A stretch of DNA of 64,000 nt from Morella rubra (Eukaryota; Streptophyta; Magnoliopsida; Fagales; Myricaceae), in contig CM025852.1 in NCBI GenBank assembly GCA_003952965.2, positions 2,897,752-2,961,751 of the forward strand, in the 5' to 3' direction. Below the pieces are notes generated by a model. That model was not told the origin of the DNA and ran no database searches. It saw nothing but the letters and a program-made list of their open reading frames with translations. Shown here one piece after another: positions 62,279-64,000 of this stretch. Both the position numbers and the translations under genes were made by a program. Each line of letters starts with the position of its first letter. Position 1 is the stretch's first letter.

Positions 62279-64000
62279 TTAAGAAAAAAATAGTACATGA
62301 ACCTTCTGATGCCTTTATTAACGTGGCCGATGAATTAATATACATTGATCACAATCGTCCTTTCCCGCAGGCCGCTAGATATACATATATATATATACTG
62401 GAGCACCAATGAGGGACCACTCCTCAACGATCGGTTCATGCATATAGTAATTTAGTCTCAGCTATTTCTTTCAATACATCTGGCCAGGCCCAATTGATTG
62501 TGCTCACATTTACCTTGAAGGCCAAGATACAGCATATCGGCGGTGGCATGAGGTTGAAGCAAACCTTCCTAGTTCCTTCTCCCTCTGCCTGGGTCCGTGA
62601 CTATTGCTACGCATGTGGTGTGCGCATGTGGGAGCATGTGCATTTGTTCTCCAGTCTTGGGGGATGATTGAATGCAGTTCAAGGCAAGCGATCAGGTCAA
62701 GGACCCAACTCTCGGGAAACAAAGAAGAGTTCCGATCACCAGATCGACTTCGATCTAAGAATAGTTGTTCTAAGAATAATCAAAGAAAGTTAGTAGATAG
62801 CAGATGGTAGAAAAAGCTTTTTAAGTTCTTCCAGATCTCATTGATATTGAAGCTTTTGACAAGACAACAACTACTTGAAGCAAAACGATCAAATTAGTTA
62901 ACGTGAAATAGAGGTTCTTCTACGAAAAGGAATTTCAACTAAAGCTCTACACCATGAGGTTTAACATAGCAGTAGAAATATGTAGACCTAAGACCTTTCA
63001 CATCGGAGTAAAGAACATACAAGGGCTTGTTTGGAAAAGGGTTTAAGTTTTGGTTTTAAATTTTAAATTTTAAGATTAAAATATTGTTTTGTTGTAAGGG
63101 TTTGTTTGGTTGATTAAGATTTTGAATGATTTATGTTTAATTAAACTAAATAATAATATTATTATTATGATATTAAAAAAAATAAAATCAAAAAATATAT
63201 AATTCAAAAAATAAGTAAAAATGGTTTTATAAATATAAAAATAGATAAAATATCAAACTAATAAAAAAATATGATAAAATAAAAAGATAAGATAAAAATC
63301 GTGCAAAATTTTATAAAACAAATAAAATTTTACAAAAATAATAAAAACTATAAATTCAAAAAAATTGATTAAAATTTTCAAAAATAAAAATTTAACAATA
63401 ATTAGCAAATATAATCATTATCAAAATTTTGTTTACATCAATGCCCGTTGTGTAAAGAAAGCAAGATCTTGTGTGTCCTCTGCACATCTTTGATGAACGC
63501 CCATAATTTTTCCTCATAGCCTTCCGCAAACAAACACAATTGCAGCTATCCTTTTTGTTGCAGTGCAAATCTATCCCCCATTGCTATAGCCTCTCCTTCA
63601 CGCAGCGCTTTAAGGGACTTCATGCGTGGAGAAAGGGGTGAAGGGTCCCTCCCCCACGTATAGCACATTACAGAGCAAATTAGAAAATGCCTTGACCCCC
63701 ATGGACCTATTGTGAATACTGATTAAGATGTGCTACCGAAGTGATAGCACTGGTCATTCGTTAGTGGGCGAGCATGCATATAAGCTACAACCGAATCTTT
63801 CAACTTTAAGATATGCACAGAAACATGCTACAAATCAAAATAATTAAAGTATTTAGTTATTTGTGCAGTTTTATAATAAATTAGAATCGTGATTGTACAA
63901 CTATTTGTTGCTTTTAAGTTAGCTCATTGGATGCTTTAAATGATTGTAATAATTTTGATAATGATTATATTTGCTTTGTTAAGTTTTTATTATTGAAAAT
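62279..64000. other. AT-rich end of window
   Basis: No gene was recognised. 63020-63430 is extremely AT-rich, opening with GGGCTTGTTTGGAAAAGGGT and then GGGTTTGTTTGGTTGATTAA, words typical of plant MITE ends, so it is probably old MITE sequence without resolvable borders. Confidence 0.35.

Noticed and set aside
1-64000. CRISPR arrays, bacterial operons or an organelle insertion
   Set aside because: No regularly spaced short repeats, no Shine-Dalgarno-led gene clusters and no block of plastid or mitochondrial genes were seen; genes are spliced and plant-type.

Overview
This is 64 kb of AT-rich nuclear DNA from a flowering plant, most likely a eudicot. The genes have many short exons with GT..AG introns, the ribosomal protein L24 has an N-terminal leader that looks like a chloroplast transit peptide, one gene family is a plant-expanded DYW-class PPR, and the gaps hold plant-type LINEs, SINEs, MITEs and copia relics. 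I cannot name the species.

Layout. 1-5164 (+): class I formin (FH5-like), 5' end outside the window. 5165-12244: gene-poor, with a decayed LINE piece (about 6240-6850), a 5'-truncated LINE with a 15-bp target duplication (9376-10078) and a GC-rich hairpin MITE (10720-10964). 12245-12769 (+): small plant-specific gene of unknown function. 13575-16307: two neighbouring Mutator-like elements with long inverted ends; one carries a coiled-coil (TNO1-like) gene piece, the other a receptor-kinase piece. 16532-18952 (-): decayed PPR gene. 19110-19680: LINE tail. 19991-25099 (+): decayed, 5'-truncated tetracycline-transporter-like MFS gene with two copia relics in its introns. 28152-29057 (-): histone H2A. 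29058-38048: repeats (LINE tail, SINE, foldback element, hAT-like MITEs). 38049-39894 (+): C2H2 protein with a PARP-like C-terminus. 42685-47187 (-): six-exon DFR/BEN1-like reductase. 49112-51905 (-): plastid ribosomal protein L24. 53104-56906 (-): CRLK1-like receptor kinase. 56907-64000: its leader, then a SINE and several foldback MITEs.

The five conserved genes formin FH5, H2A, C2H2 protein, plastid L24 and CRLK1 lie in the order I recall for Arabidopsis At5g54650, 54640, 54630, 54600 and 54590. The window therefore looks like an old conserved block spread out by transposons. The reductase, the two pseudogenes and the small gene sit between the conserved genes. No operon-like cooperation is expected; each gene acts alone (actin assembly, chromatin, plastid translation, calcium signalling, small-molecule reduction). 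Splice sites were placed by eye from GT..AG and reading frame, and every reconstructed intact gene closes in frame. I did not find a convincing new biological system. The most unusual items are the paired gene-capturing elements and the PARP-like fold joined to a single zinc finger.
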